Positions 6,988 to 17,745 of a stretch of DNA of 39,573 nt are shown one piece after another (the first letter of the stretch is position 1; the number at the start of each line of letters is the position of its first letter). This stretch comes from Chloroflexota bacterium (GTDB lineage: Bacteria; Chloroflexota; Limnocylindria; Limnocylindrales; CSP1-4). The notes under the pieces are model-generated. The model was not told the DNA's origin and ran no database searches. It saw nothing but the letters and a program-made list of their open reading frames with translations. The translations under genes were made by a program, and so were the position numbers. Location: assembly GCA_003152165.1 (NCBI GenBank), contig PLZO01000101.1:1-39573 (forward strand), written 5' to 3'.

Positions 6988-7912
6988 CGATGAGGATCTT
7001 GTCGGGCATCACCCGCGTCCCATCCCAGCGCCCGAAGCCAACCAGTTCGCCGGCGCTCGAAATCAGGCGGAACGGCCGGTCGTCAACGGCTCCGCGGGCG
7101 CCCGAAACCGGCCGAATGAACTGGCCCCGGACGACGGCCTTAAGCTCATCGTCGGTCAACCTGATTGCCGCCAGATCGAGCCCCGAATCCATCGGCTTGA
7201 GCAAGTCCGCGAGTGCCGCCGGCCCCTCCCCCGCTGCCGCCCGGACGGCGTCCAGCGGCAGTGCGTCGGCCAGACGGAACGGCCCGCTCGCGGTTCGGCT
7301 GAGGGCCCCCAGGTAGGCGCCCGTCCCCAGTGCTGAGCCGAGGTCCCTGGCGATCGCCCGGATGTAGGTTCCCGCCGAGCAGTCGACCTCGACCACGGCG
7401 ATCGGCCGATCCGGGTCGGTTACGTCCCAGTCGAGGAGCTCGAGCCGATCGATCTCAACCGAGCGCGGGGCCAGCTCCGGCCGCTGACCGGCCCGGGCCA
7501 GGGCATAGGCCCGCCGGCCGGCCACCTTGATCGCGGAGTAGGCCGGCGGGACCTGGACGATGGGACCACGGAAGCCGCCCAGGGCTGCCTCGACCGCTGC
7601 CCGATCCAACACTGGACCCGGCACTGGAGTGAGCTCGCCCTCGAGATCGTCGGTGGTCGAGGTCGCCCCGAAACAGACCGTTGCCCGGTACTGCTTGCGA
7701 TCGCCGAGATGGTATTCGACCACCCGCGTGGCTCGCCCCAGGAAGATCGGCAGGACGCCCCGGGCGAAGGGATCGAGCGTTCCGCCATGGCCGACCCGCT
7801 TCATCCCGCTCAATCGGCGGACGAGGCCGACGATGTCATGCGACGTTGGCCCGGCCGGTTTGTCGACGACGAGGATCCCGTCGAGCCGCGCGCTCTGTAC
7901 GACGGCACTCAC
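6980..7912 (-). CDS. truB: tRNA pseudouridine-55 synthase
   Basis: TruB converts U55 to pseudouridine in the T-loop of tRNAs. The 310-residue protein has LDGILVVDKPAGPTSHDIV, the catalytic aspartate D47 in GHGGTLDPFARGVL, the VPPAYSAIKVAGRRAYALAR substrate loop and the CSAGTYIRAIARDLG segment. A C-terminal PUA-like region follows. The GTG start overlaps the nrnA stop (GTGA). Confidence 0.96.
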   Translation of the reverse strand: MSAVVQSARLDGILVVDKPAGPTSHDIVGLVRRLSGMKRVGHGGTLDPFARGVLPIFLGRATRVVEYHLGDRKQYRATVCFGATSTTDDLEGELTPVPGPVLDRAAVEAALGGFRGPIVQVPPAYSAIKVAGRRAYALARAGQRPELAPRSVEIDRLELLDWDVTDPDRPIAVVEVDCSAGTYIRAIARDLGSALGTGAYLGALSRTASGPFRLADALPLDAVRAAAGEGPAALADLLKPMDSGLDLAAIRLTDDELKAVVRGQFIRPVSGARGAVDDRPFRLISSAGELVGFGRWDGTRVMPDKILIDA

Positions 7913-8934
7913 CGGGCGACGGCGAGGGCTAGCCGGCGGGCTACGGCCAGCACCGCCTCGCGAGCCTCTTCGAGGGGCAGGAGGATGGTTGCCCCGGCCG
8001 CCCGGGCATGGCCGCCGCCGCCGAACGCACCAGTCAGGACGGTCGCATCAACGCCGCCCGGTTTCGTCCGAACGCTGATCCGGGTCTCCCCGGAGCCCTC
8101 CTTGAAGATCACCGTCACCTCGGCGGCCTCGGCCTGCGACAGCAGGTCGATGATCCCCTCTGAGTCGGCCGGGCTGGTGCCGGTCGCCAGGAGATCGGCG
8201 TCGAACAGGCTCGACCAGACAACCCGCCCGCGATCCGAGCCTTCAAGCCGCTCGAGGACCCGCCCGAAGAGCCGCAGCTGGGCATCGGGCTTGGTCCGGT
8301 AGAGCAGGCGTGAGATCTCCGCAAGTGGCGCCCCGGCTTCGACCAGGGCTGCGGCAATCGTGAGCGTGCGCGGCGTCACGTTGGGATGGGCGAATGTGGA
8401 CGTGTCCATCACGATCCCGGCCATCAGCGCGGCGGCCAGGGCTCCGTCCGCCGCGCCGAGCGGAACGCCGAGGCGCACCGCCAACAGGGTGACCATCTCG
8501 CAGGTCGCGGCGCTGTCCGGATCGATCCAGTCGGCACTGGGGCCGGCGGATCCCGGGTTCGAGAGATGGTGATCGATGATCACTCGAGGCAGCCGCTCGA
8601 ACAGGGCGGCATGGCGCCGGCCCACGGCGCCAACCCGATCGAGCGTGCCGCAATCAACCACCACCAGCAGGTCGTACGCCGTGGCCGGGTCGGGGTCCAT
8701 CCGCTCGGCCTCGATGCCGGCCAGAAATGCGTATAGCGGCGGCACCGGATCCGCGCACACGGTCGTGGCGCGGCCACCGTTGAACTCGACGATCCGGGCA
8801 AGGCCGAGGGCTGCCCCGAGCGTGTCGGCGTCGGGATTCTCGTGGCTCACGATCAGGGCTTCTCTCGCCCCCCCGACTCGCTCGGCCACAGAAACAGGCA
8901 CCGCCTCGAGGTACACCCCGAGATCGATGGTCAC
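7909..8934 (-). CDS. nrnA: DHH/DHHA1 nanoRNase / pAp phosphatase
   Basis: NrnA-type proteins degrade RNA oligomers of two to five nucleotides and dephosphorylate pAp. The 341-residue sequence has the DHH motifs SHENPDADTLGAALGL (30-45), VVDCGT (about 92-97), the diagnostic DHH at 121-123 (IIDHHLSN) and DTSTFAHPN, then a DHHA1 domain with GGGGHARAAG near the C-terminus. It sits between rbfA and truB, the standard place for this gene. GTGA overlaps link it to both neighbours. In this window it would finish the short oligonucleotides left by RNase J and PNPase. Confidence 0.93.
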   Translation of the reverse strand: MTIDLGVYLEAVPVSVAERVGGAREALIVSHENPDADTLGAALGLARIVEFNGGRATTVCADPVPPLYAFLAGIEAERMDPDPATAYDLLVVVDCGTLDRVGAVGRRHAALFERLPRVIIDHHLSNPGSAGPSADWIDPDSAATCEMVTLLAVRLGVPLGAADGALAAALMAGIVMDTSTFAHPNVTPRTLTIAAALVEAGAPLAEISRLLYRTKPDAQLRLFGRVLERLEGSDRGRVVWSSLFDADLLATGTSPADSEGIIDLLSQAEAAEVTVIFKEGSGETRISVRTKPGGVDATVLTGAFGGGGHARAAGATILLPLEEAREAVLAVARRLALAVAR

Positions 8935-9497
8935 CGCCCCGGCCTTCGGCTCCCTGCCGTGCGGTTCGTCGGGCGACCACCACTGCTGCCGCGGGTGTGG
9001 CTGCGCCGAGCCGCCCGGTTGACCGGGACCTCGGGCAGGATCAGGTCCGCCTCGTCCGGACCCGCGGCGGGGTCGGGTTCGGCGTCCCCATCCTGGTGGC
9101 GGCGCGTGACCGGCGTCGGCAGCGTCTCACCCTGGGGGGGCTCGGAGTCCGGCGTGCGGCCATGCTCGAGCTCGTCCAGCAGGTGGAGCACCCTGGTTCC
9201 CTGCTCGGCGGTTTCGTCCAGGTGGATGTGCAGGTTCGGGATCCGGCGCAGGCGCAGCCGCGATCCCAGCTCGTGGCGGACGAAGGGCATGGCGTGCTCG
9301 AGGGCGCGGACCGTATCGGTCCGCTCGGTTGGGCTGCCGATGACGCTTACCCAAACCCGGGCATGGGCCAGGTCGGCCGTGGTCTCGACCTTGGTGACCG
9401 TGGCAAAGCCGATTCGCGGATCCTTGACCTCACGCGAGAGGAGGCCCCCGATCTCCTGCCGGAGCAGCTCGTCGATCCGATCGGTCCGAGCCGTCAC
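8931..9497 (-). CDS. rbfA: Ribosome-binding factor A, with long C-terminal tail
   Basis: RbfA is a KH-fold assembly factor for the 30S subunit that acts near helix 1 of 16S rRNA. The core (about 1-110) includes RIDELLRQEIGGLLSREVKD, the KVETTADLAHARVWVSV strand and LRLRRIPNLHIHLDET. The protein is 188 residues, against about 120 in most bacteria, because of a charged Pro/Arg-rich tail from about residue 115 without clear structure. GTG at 9497 is chosen as the start because homology begins there; it lies 25 bases after the infB stop and has only a weak ribosome site. Confidence 0.92.
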   Translation of the reverse strand: MTARTDRIDELLRQEIGGLLSREVKDPRIGFATVTKVETTADLAHARVWVSVIGSPTERTDTVRALEHAMPFVRHELGSRLRLRRIPNLHIHLDETAEQGTRVLHLLDELEHGRTPDSEPPQGETLPTPVTRRHQDGDAEPDPAAGPDEADLILPEVPVNRAARRSHTRGSSGGRPTNRTAGSRRPGR

Positions 9498-9522
9498 CGG
9501 TCTCGGCTCGCGCCGGACGGCA

Positions 9523-11413
<1,891 letters not shown>

Positions 11414-11427
<14 letters not shown>

Positions 11428-11737
11428 GATCGTCTCCTTCGTCGTTCATCGTAAGTTGCGCCAGCGTTCGGCTGGCCGCGGCCATGAGCTTGGCCCGGTC
11501 CCCGGCAGGAATCGAGACCGACAGCGCCCGGGCGAGGGCACCCTTTTCAAGGGCCGTCTCTCGGCAGCTGCCGCCGACGCAGACATACGCTCCGCGACCG
11601 GCCAGCCGGCCGCTGGGATCTTCCATCACCCGTCCGGCCGGAGTCCGAACGATCCGGACCAGCTCGCGCTTCGGACGCGTCGTGCGGCAGGCGACGCAGG
11701 TCCGGGCCGGGATCGGGCGGGCACGAAGCGGCGCCAC
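11414..11737 (-). CDS. rnpM: YlxR / RNase P modulator RnpM
   Basis: This 107-residue protein of the YlxR family has the family pattern PARTCVACRTTRPKRELVRI, GRLAGRGAYVCVG and a C-terminal Cys-containing helix. YlxR of Bacillus subtilis has been reported to bind the RNase P RNA and moderate its activity, hence RnpM. The family sits between nusA and infB in most Gram-positives and Chloroflexota, as here. The GTG starts eight bases after the nusA stop. Confidence 0.9.
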
Positions 11738-11745
11738 GGCGCGGC

Positions 11746-13086
11746 TTACGACGCCACCTCCCCGGTGGTCTTCTTCGCCCGCGGTTTCGCCGCCGGCTTG
11801 GCGGCTGGTTTCGGAGCCGGCTTGGCGGCAACGGGCTCCGCGGCGGCCTTCCTGGCTCGCGGCCCGGCGACGGGATCGACGGCAGCCGCCTGCACGGCGG
11901 GCTCAGGAGCGGCTTTCGTTGCCCTCGGCTTGGCCGCAGGCTTGACGACCGCCGCCGCCTCTGCCGCCGCGGACTTGGCGGCCAGCTCATCGGCAGCCGC
12001 CTGGACCGCAGCATCCTCGGCGACCTTGGCCGCCTCGGCCACGCTCACGTCGCTCCGGATGTCGATTCGCCAGCCGGTCAGCTTGGCGGCCAGCCGGGCG
12101 TTCTGGCCCTCCCTGCCAATGGCCAGCGAGAGCATCCGTTCGGGTACGGTCACGCTCGCGATGCGGTGCTCCTCGTCGATCTGGACACCAAGCACCTGGG
12201 CCGGACTGAGGGCGTTGGCCACGAACACGGCCGGGTCGTCATTCCAGGGGATCACGTCGATCTTCTCGCCCGCCAGCTCGGCCACGACCGCCTGGACCCG
12301 CGCACCGCGCTGGCCGACGGTTGCACCGACCGGATCGAGGCCATCCTGGCGGCTCCACACGGCGACCTTCGAGCGGCTGCCGGCCTCCCGGGCGATCGCC
12401 TTGATCTCGACCGTGCCATTGTGGATTTCGGGAACCTCGAGCTCAAACAGTCGGCGCAGGAAGTTCTTGTGCGAGCGGCTGATGAACAGCTGCGGACCGC
12501 GCAGCCCGCGCCGGACCTCGAGGACGAGGGCCTTGACGTTCTGGCCAATTCGGTAGTGCTCGAGCGGCGACTGTTCGGTCGTGGCCAGGATCGCCTCGGC
12601 CCGGGCGATCCCGCCCTGGCCAACGAGCTCCAGGATGATCGCCCGCGGCTCGATCCGGTTGACCGTGCCCGTGATCAACTCGCCGTCGCGACTGGCGAAC
12701 TGGTCGAAGGCCACGTCGCGCTCGGCCTCGCGCAGGCGTTGAAGGACGACCTGCTTGGCAGTCTGGGCGTGGATTCGGCCGAACGAGTTGGGGTCCATCT
12801 CCTCGATCTCGACCAGGTCGCCAAGGACGGCCGCCGGGTTGTAGACCTTGGCGTCGTCGAGGCCGAACTCGGTCAACGGGTCGGTGATCTCGCCGACGGC
12901 GATCTTCGCCCGGAAGACCCGGATCCGGCCCGTCTCGCCGTCGATCCGGACGCACACGTCCTCGTCGCCGGGCTGCCGACGGTAGGCTGACTGGATCGCG
13001 TCCTCGACCGTCCGGATCAGCTGATCGCGGGGAACCTGCTTCTCGGCATTGAGCTGGAGCAGCGCAGTGACGAAGTCACGATTCAT
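11746..13086 (-). CDS. nusA: Transcription termination/antitermination factor NusA
   Basis: NusA binds RNA polymerase and promotes pausing, intrinsic termination and antitermination. The 446-residue sequence has the N-terminal polymerase-binding domain (1 to about 130), S1 (about 135-200), and KH1/KH2 with LFELEVPEI, DPVGATVGQRGARVQAVV, GEKIDVIPW and AIGREGQNARLAAKLTGW. From about residue 355 there is an Ala/Lys/Pro-rich low-complexity tail of about 90 residues that replaces the acidic repeats of enteric NusA. ATG at 13086 (AAGGAG four bases upstream) starts the known homology. The gene usually upstream, rimP, is absent; the leader instead has a promoter and a terminator. Confidence 0.96.
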   Translation of the reverse strand: MNRDFVTALLQLNAEKQVPRDQLIRTVEDAIQSAYRRQPGDEDVCVRIDGETGRIRVFRAKIAVGEITDPLTEFGLDDAKVYNPAAVLGDLVEIEEMDPNSFGRIHAQTAKQVVLQRLREAERDVAFDQFASRDGELITGTVNRIEPRAIILELVGQGGIARAEAILATTEQSPLEHYRIGQNVKALVLEVRRGLRGPQLFISRSHKNFLRRLFELEVPEIHNGTVEIKAIAREAGSRSKVAVWSRQDGLDPVGATVGQRGARVQAVVAELAGEKIDVIPWNDDPAVFVANALSPAQVLGVQIDEEHRIASVTVPERMLSLAIGREGQNARLAAKLTGWRIDIRSDVSVAEAAKVAEDAAVQAAADELAAKSAAAEAAAVVKPAAKPRATKAAPEPAVQAAAVDPVAGPRARKAAAEPVAAKPAPKPAAKPAAKPRAKKTTGEVAS

Positions 13087-13145
13087 GGTGCTCCTTCCGT
13101 CACGTCTGCCGTTTGCCGGCCCGAATTCCGTCTTGCCCGGCCGCC

Positions 13146-13171
13146 AAAAAAACGTGGGGGTCACCCACGTT
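13146..13171 (-). terminator. Intrinsic terminator in the nusA leader
   Basis: On the minus strand an 8-bp perfect stem (13164-13171 with 13151-13158) closes a five-base loop and runs into a seven-base T-run. It is the clearest rho-independent terminator in the window. It lies after ispG and also after the nusA promoter, so it can both end the rpsB-ispG transcript and act as an attenuator on nusA. Confidence 0.85.
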
Positions 13172-13201
13172 CCATTCGAGCGGCCGGTGAAGTTGGATCG
13201 C

Positions 13202-13207
13202 AGTATA
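13202..13207 (-). promoter_or_regulatory. -10 element of the nusA promoter
   Basis: TATACT on the minus strand, preceded by TG one base upstream (TGTATACT), lies 18 bases after the ispG stop and about 115 bases before nusA. The -35 region is poor (CTGAGG at a 16-base spacing). Transcription would begin near 13195, only about 25 bases before the terminator stem. Confidence 0.5.
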
Positions 13208-13225
13208 CACCCGCAGCCGCTTCCC

Positions 13226-14518
13226 TCAGCCGGGCACCGCCGACTGTTCGGGGAAGCGCTGGTCGACATAGTCGTCGAGGATCCGCTTGAACTCCTCGAC
13301 CAGTCCATCACCACGCAGGGTGCGGTCGAGCCGGCCGTCGATGAAGACCGGTGCGACCGGCTCCTCAAAGGTGCCCGGCAGGCTGATCCCGATATCGGCG
13401 TGTTTGCTCTCGCCCGGTCCGTTTACCACGCAACCCATCACCGCCACCCGCATCTCCTCGACCCCGGGATGACGCGACTGCCACATCGGCATCTGGTCCT
13501 TGAGGTATGTCTGGATCTCCTGGGCCATCACCTGGAAGAAGACAGATGTGGTCCGACCGCAGCCCGGACAGGCGCTGACCTGGGGCAGGAAGCTGCGCAG
13601 GCCCATCGACTGGAGGACTTGCTGGGCGACCTCCACCTCGAGCTCACGCCCAGCGCCGGGCTCGGGCGTCAGCGACACCCGGATCGTATCGCCGATCCCC
13701 TCGTTGAGCAGGACGGCCAGGCCGGCGGTCGAGGACACGATCCCCTTCATCGCCATGCCCGCCTCGGTCAGGCCGAGATGGAGCGGGTAGTCCGACAGCA
13801 GGGCCAGGCGGCGATAGACGTCGATCAGGTCGCGCACGCCCGAAACCTTGGCACTGATGATGATCTGGTCATGGCCCAGACCGGTCGCCTCGGCCAGCTC
13901 CGCCGAACGCATCGCCGAGGCAAGCATCGCGTCGATCAGCACGTCGCGCGAATCGCGTGGCTCGGCGACACGCGCGTTGGCCTCCATCAGCTCGGTCAGG
14001 AGGGCCTGGTCCAGCGAGCCCCAGTTCACTCCGATGCGAACCGGCTTGCCGTTGTCGATCGCGATCCGGACGATCGTCTGGAAATGCTCGTCGTGGCGCT
14101 TCGCGCCCACATTGCCTGGGTTGATCCGGTACTTGGCCAGGGCCGCCGCGGTCTCCGGGTAGCGCTCGAGGAGCAGGTGACCGTTGTAGTGGAAGTCACC
14201 GATCACCGGCACGTCAACGCCCAGGCCGCGAATCTTCCGGATGATCTCGGGCACGGCCGCGGCCGCGGGCTCGTTGTTGACCGTGATCCGGACGAGCTGG
14301 CTGCCGGCGTGGGCAAGCTGGGCGACCTGGATCGCCGTGGCATCGGCATCAGCGGTATCGGTGTTGGTCATCGACTGGACGACGATCGGATGGGCCGAGC
14401 CGACCAGCACTCCACCCACGTCGACGCTCACCGTCGCCCGCCGCGGTGGTCGAAGCCGATCGGGGCTGGTGGCGGGTTGATCCCGACCGGCCAGTGACAG
14501 CGGTTCGTGGGCGGTCAT
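13226..14518 (-). CDS. ispG: 4-hydroxy-3-methylbut-2-enyl diphosphate synthase (IspG/GcpE)
   Basis: IspG is an iron-sulfur enzyme of the MEP isoprenoid pathway, converting the cyclic diphosphate MEcPP to HMBPP. The 430-residue sequence has [15 protein letters not shown] near the N-terminus, [10 protein letters not shown], and the cluster cysteines in SACPGCGRT (about 315) and GCVVNGPGE (about 362). It overlaps rseP by four bases (ATGA). With dxr in the same run, two MEP enzymes are co-transcribed with uppS, which uses their product. Confidence 0.96.
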   Translation of the reverse strand: MTAHEPLSLAGRDQPATSPDRLRPPRRATVSVDVGGVLVGSAHPIVVQSMTNTDTADADATAIQVAQLAHAGSQLVRITVNNEPAAAAVPEIIRKIRGLGVDVPVIGDFHYNGHLLLERYPETAAALAKYRINPGNVGAKRHDEHFQTIVRIAIDNGKPVRIGVNWGSLDQALLTELMEANARVAEPRDSRDVLIDAMLASAMRSAELAEATGLGHDQIIISAKVSGVRDLIDVYRRLALLSDYPLHLGLTEAGMAMKGIVSSTAGLAVLLNEGIGDTIRVSLTPEPGAGRELEVEVAQQVLQSMGLRSFLPQVSACPGCGRTTSVFFQVMAQEIQTYLKDQMPMWQSRHPGVEEMRVAVMGCVVNGPGESKHADIGISLPGTFEEPVAPVFIDGRLDRTLRGDGLVEEFKRILDDYVDQRFPEQSAVPG

Positions 14519-15666
14519 CGTGTGGCCGACCCCAGGTTCGCCACGTCGAAGTAGGTGATCCAGACGAGGAATGCCATCAGCAGCCCAAAGCCGGCCAGGT
14601 AGGTCAGCTGCTCGGCCCGCACGCTGAAGCGGTTGCCCACGACCCGCCGGATCAGCAGAAAGAGGACTCGCCCGCCATCGAGCGGCGGGAACGGCAGGAT
14701 GTTGACCAGGGCCAGGTTGGCCGACAGCAGGGCGGCGATGTAGAGCAGGTAGATCGGGCCAAGGTCCCAGAAGACGGTCCCGACCTGCTGGGCGATCCCG
14801 ACCGGGCCGGCGACTGGCGGTCGCTCGGTCGGGTGGTTAATGATCGAGCCGCCCAGCTGGCCGAGACCATTGATGATCAGGCCGAGGGCGTTCCTGGTCT
14901 CATCCAGGCCGGTCCGCAGCGCGGTCAGCGGATCGTGCCCGACGTACGCCCCGGTCGGCTTAGCCTGCAGTCCGGAGGCCCCTCCGGAGATCCCCAGGGG
15001 ACCCTCCTGCTGGGGGTTGCCGGCCGCTGCGTTCTGGGCGTTGACCCGGTCGATCTCGGCCTGGGACCGGAGTGTCACCGTGAGCATCGTGAAGCTTCCG
15101 TCGGCGTGGCTGACCCCCAGGCTAACGGTCTGGCCGGCCAGCGCATAGAAATCGTCGACGGCGGTCCCGCCGCCAAACGCTTCGTAGCCCTTGCCGTTGA
15201 CCGTGTCGATCCGGTCGCCCGGCAGCAGGCCCGCCGCGGCGGCCGGCGAGCCCGCCTGGACCTCCGTGAAGGCGACCCCCACCCGGGGAGTGGCGACGAG
15301 GGAGATGAAGAAGAAGATGAGGAAGGCGAGGACGAGGTTCATCGCCACGCCCGCGACGAGAACGATCAGCTTGACCGGCAGACGTGCCCGCACGAACGAA
15401 TGGGGATCGTCCGAGTCACCGTCTTCACCCTCAAGCCGGACGAAGCCGCCGATCGGCAGCCAGTTGAGGGTATAGATCGTGTCGCCTCTCGCCCGCAGGA
15501 TCCGGGCTCGGGGCGGGAAGCCGATCCCGAACTCGTGCACCCGAATCCGGGCCAGGCGGGCGGTTGCGAAGTGACCGGCCTCGTGGATCACCACGATCAC
15601 GGTCAGCATCGCAAAGAAGATCAGGACCGTGATCAGGGTCTGCAGGATCGAGGTGATCAGGTCCAT
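14515..15666 (-). CDS. rseP: Site-2 zinc metalloprotease RseP/RasP
   Basis: This membrane protease cleaves within the membrane, typically anti-sigma factors and signal-peptide remnants. The 383-residue protein has a first membrane segment carrying HEAGH at 28-32, hydrophobic segments near 95-125 and 320-375, one PDZ domain (about 130-200, [11 protein letters not shown]), and the second catalytic motif [12 protein letters not shown] near residue 325. The ATG follows the dxr stop directly. The dxr-rseP-ispG order is common in Chloroflexota and Gram-positives. Confidence 0.95.
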   Translation of the reverse strand: MDLITSILQTLITVLIFFAMLTVIVVIHEAGHFATARLARIRVHEFGIGFPPRARILRARGDTIYTLNWLPIGGFVRLEGEDGDSDDPHSFVRARLPVKLIVLVAGVAMNLVLAFLIFFFISLVATPRVGVAFTEVQAGSPAAAAGLLPGDRIDTVNGKGYEAFGGGTAVDDFYALAGQTVSLGVSHADGSFTMLTVTLRSQAEIDRVNAQNAAAGNPQQEGPLGISGGASGLQAKPTGAYVGHDPLTALRTGLDETRNALGLIINGLGQLGGSIINHPTERPPVAGPVGIAQQVGTVFWDLGPIYLLYIAALLSANLALVNILPFPPLDGGRVLFLLIRRVVGNRFSVRAEQLTYLAGFGLLMAFLVWITYFDVANLGSATR

Positions 15667-16884
15667 CTAGGCCACGACCCCGGCCCGATATGCGGCCCGG
15701 ACTTCGCCGGCCAGGGCCACCAGCCCGTCGACGTCCGGTGCTTGATCGGAGCCCCCGCCGAAACGCTCGACCGCGGCTTCGAGGAGCCGGGGAATGCCTA
15801 GGAAATCCAGGCTTCCGGCGAGGAATCGGGCGACGGCGACCTCGTCTGCGGCAATCAGCGCGGCAGTTGCGCGCGAGCCGATCCGACCGGCTGCCCGGGC
15901 GATCCGAAGCGCAGGAAAGCGCGCCTCGTCGGGCGGTCCGAAGTCGAGGCGGCCGACGCTGAGCAGGTCCGGCGGGGCCGCCGGCGATGGGTATCGGTTT
16001 GGGTAGGTCACGGCGTACTGGATCGGCAGGCGCATGTCGGGCGTGCCGATCTGGGCCTTGAGGGATCCGTCGACGAACAGCACGGCCGAGTGGACGACGC
16101 TCTGCGGATGGATCACCACCTCGATCGCGTCGTAGTCAACATCGTACAGCCAGTGGGCCTCGATCACCTCGAGACCCTTGTTCGCGAGCGTCGCCGAGTC
16201 GATCGTGATCTTTGCGCCCATCTGCCAGGTCGGATGGCGCAGCGCCTGCTCGGGCGTCACAACGGCGAGCTCGCCCGGATCGCTCTCGCGGAACGGACCG
16301 CCCGAGGCGGTGAGCACCAGACGGGCGACTCCGGATATGTCTTCGCCGACCAGGCACTGCCAGATCGCCGAATGCTCGGAGTCGATTGGCCGAAGCCAGG
16401 CCAGCGGGCTGGCCGAGGGATCGCCGGGCGTGATCGCCGCCCGCGCGGCGGCCAGGGTCCGGGCCAGGGCCATCACCAGGTGACCGCCCGCGACGAGCGT
16501 CTCCTTGTTGGCAGTCGCCACGATCTTGCCCAGGCCCAGGGCCGCCAGGGTCGGTCGCAGGCTGACCACGCCGCCGGTGGCCACGATCACCAGGTCCACG
16601 TCCGGTCGGGTGGCCAGCTCGATCAGTTGATCGGGCCCGCCCACCCGCTCCGTCCCCGGCGGCAGGTCCAGCCCGGCCAGGGCGGCCGGCTCGGCCACGG
16701 CCACGGCGACCGGCCGGCAGCGCCGGGCCTGTTCCTCGAGGAGGCCGACCTGTGAGCCCGTGGCCAGGGCCACGACCCGAACCGCATCGCCCAGCCCGAC
16801 GAGCACGTCGATCGCCTGGCGCCCGATTGAGCCGCCCGAGCCGAGCAGGGCTACACGCAGCGGCGGACGTCGCTCCGCGGTCAT
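15667..16884 (-). CDS. dxr: 1-deoxy-D-xylulose 5-phosphate reductoisomerase
   Basis: Dxr makes MEP from DXP with NADPH, the first committed step of the MEP pathway. The 405-residue sequence has the nucleotide-binding start (LGSGGSIGRQAIDVL, where the family usually has GSTGSIG), ATANKETLVAGG, PIDSEHSAIWQCL, LTASGGPFR and the active-site stretch MGAKITIDSATLANKGLEVI. The Thr-to-Gly change in the first loop is a mild oddity. The start overlaps the cdsA stop by four bases. Confidence 0.96.
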   Translation of the reverse strand: MTAERRPPLRVALLGSGGSIGRQAIDVLVGLGDAVRVVALATGSQVGLLEEQARRCRPVAVAVAEPAALAGLDLPPGTERVGGPDQLIELATRPDVDLVIVATGGVVSLRPTLAALGLGKIVATANKETLVAGGHLVMALARTLAAARAAITPGDPSASPLAWLRPIDSEHSAIWQCLVGEDISGVARLVLTASGGPFRESDPGELAVVTPEQALRHPTWQMGAKITIDSATLANKGLEVIEAHWLYDVDYDAIEVVIHPQSVVHSAVLFVDGSLKAQIGTPDMRLPIQYAVTYPNRYPSPAAPPDLLSVGRLDFGPPDEARFPALRIARAAGRIGSRATAALIAADEVAVARFLAGSLDFLGIPRLLEAAVERFGGGSDQAPDVDGLVALAGEVRAAYRAGVVA

Positions 16885-17732
16885 CGCAGGAAGGTAAGGA
16901 CGAACAGGGTCATGACCGGGCCGGCCAGGAGGAATGAGTCCACCCGGTCGAGCACCCCGCCGTGGCCGGGGATCAGGTCGCTCGAGTGCTGAGCACCGGC
17001 TGCCCGTTTGAGCATCGACTCGGCGAGGTCACCGCATTGGGCGGCGAGGCCGACGATCGGGCCCAAGACAAGGCCGTAGAGCACTGGCTGCCCCGCCCCC
17101 CATAGACCGATCAGGACGACCACGGTCGTGGCGATCAACCCACCGACGAGGCCCGCATAGGTCTTCGACGGCGAGATGTGGGCGAGGAAGCGCTCCCGGC
17201 CGATCAGCTCGCCGAAGCGCTTGCCGTACGTCCGGCCAACGAGGTAGGCGCCGGTGTCGTAGGCCCACACGGCCAGGATCAGCATGAGGACCCATGTCCG
17301 CTCGCGGCCGAGCACGGCCAATGGCGCGCCCGCCGGGATGGCCGGCGCGCCGACTCCCAGCCGAACGATGAACGCCAGGAGGCCCACGTAAAGTGCGCCA
17401 AACACGGTACCCACCCAGCCGTTCAGGCCGTCGCGTGGGTCGCCCCGGGTGAACCCCCCCGCGGCCGCCAGGAGGATCCCGATCGCGGCCAGGATCGCCC
17501 CGCTGCCGACCAGGACGGTCGGCACGGCGGCATCGATCACCATCGCGACCGCGATCGCCAGGCCGAGCCAGGGCATCACTGGATAGCCGGCCGGCTTGAG
17601 CAGCCGGAAGACCTCGATCCCGGCGAGCATCGTCAGGCCGATGACTGCCAAGGTGATCCACCAGCCGCCCAGGAGGACGATGACCACGAGCGGCGGTACG
17701 AAGAGCAGCGCGCTCCGGCCGCGTTCCTGCAC
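16881..17732 (-). CDS. cdsA: Phosphatidate cytidylyltransferase
   Basis: CdsA forms CDP-diacylglycerol, the precursor of most bacterial phospholipids. The 283-residue protein has about eight hydrophobic segments, the HISPSKTYAGLVGGL loop and the C-terminal signature region GDLAESMLKRAAG with PGHGGVLDRVDS. The residues normally reading K-D before the PGHGG motif are Q-H here (AGAQHSSDLIPGHGG). GTG at 17732, 13 bases after the uppS stop, is chosen because homology begins there; the longer frame back to 17810 lies inside uppS. Confidence 0.93.
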   Translation of the reverse strand: MQERGRSALLFVPPLVVIVLLGGWWITLAVIGLTMLAGIEVFRLLKPAGYPVMPWLGLAIAVAMVIDAAVPTVLVGSGAILAAIGILLAAAGGFTRGDPRDGLNGWVGTVFGALYVGLLAFIVRLGVGAPAIPAGAPLAVLGRERTWVLMLILAVWAYDTGAYLVGRTYGKRFGELIGRERFLAHISPSKTYAGLVGGLIATTVVVLIGLWGAGQPVLYGLVLGPIVGLAAQCGDLAESMLKRAAGAQHSSDLIPGHGGVLDRVDSFLLAGPVMTLFVLTFLR

Positions 17733-17745
17733 GGGCCCCGCTCGC

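Noticed and set aside
11746-13368. A longer nusA reading of 540 residues starting at 13368
   Set aside because: The extra 94 residues run through the terminator, promoter and ispG end, and are unlike any NusA.
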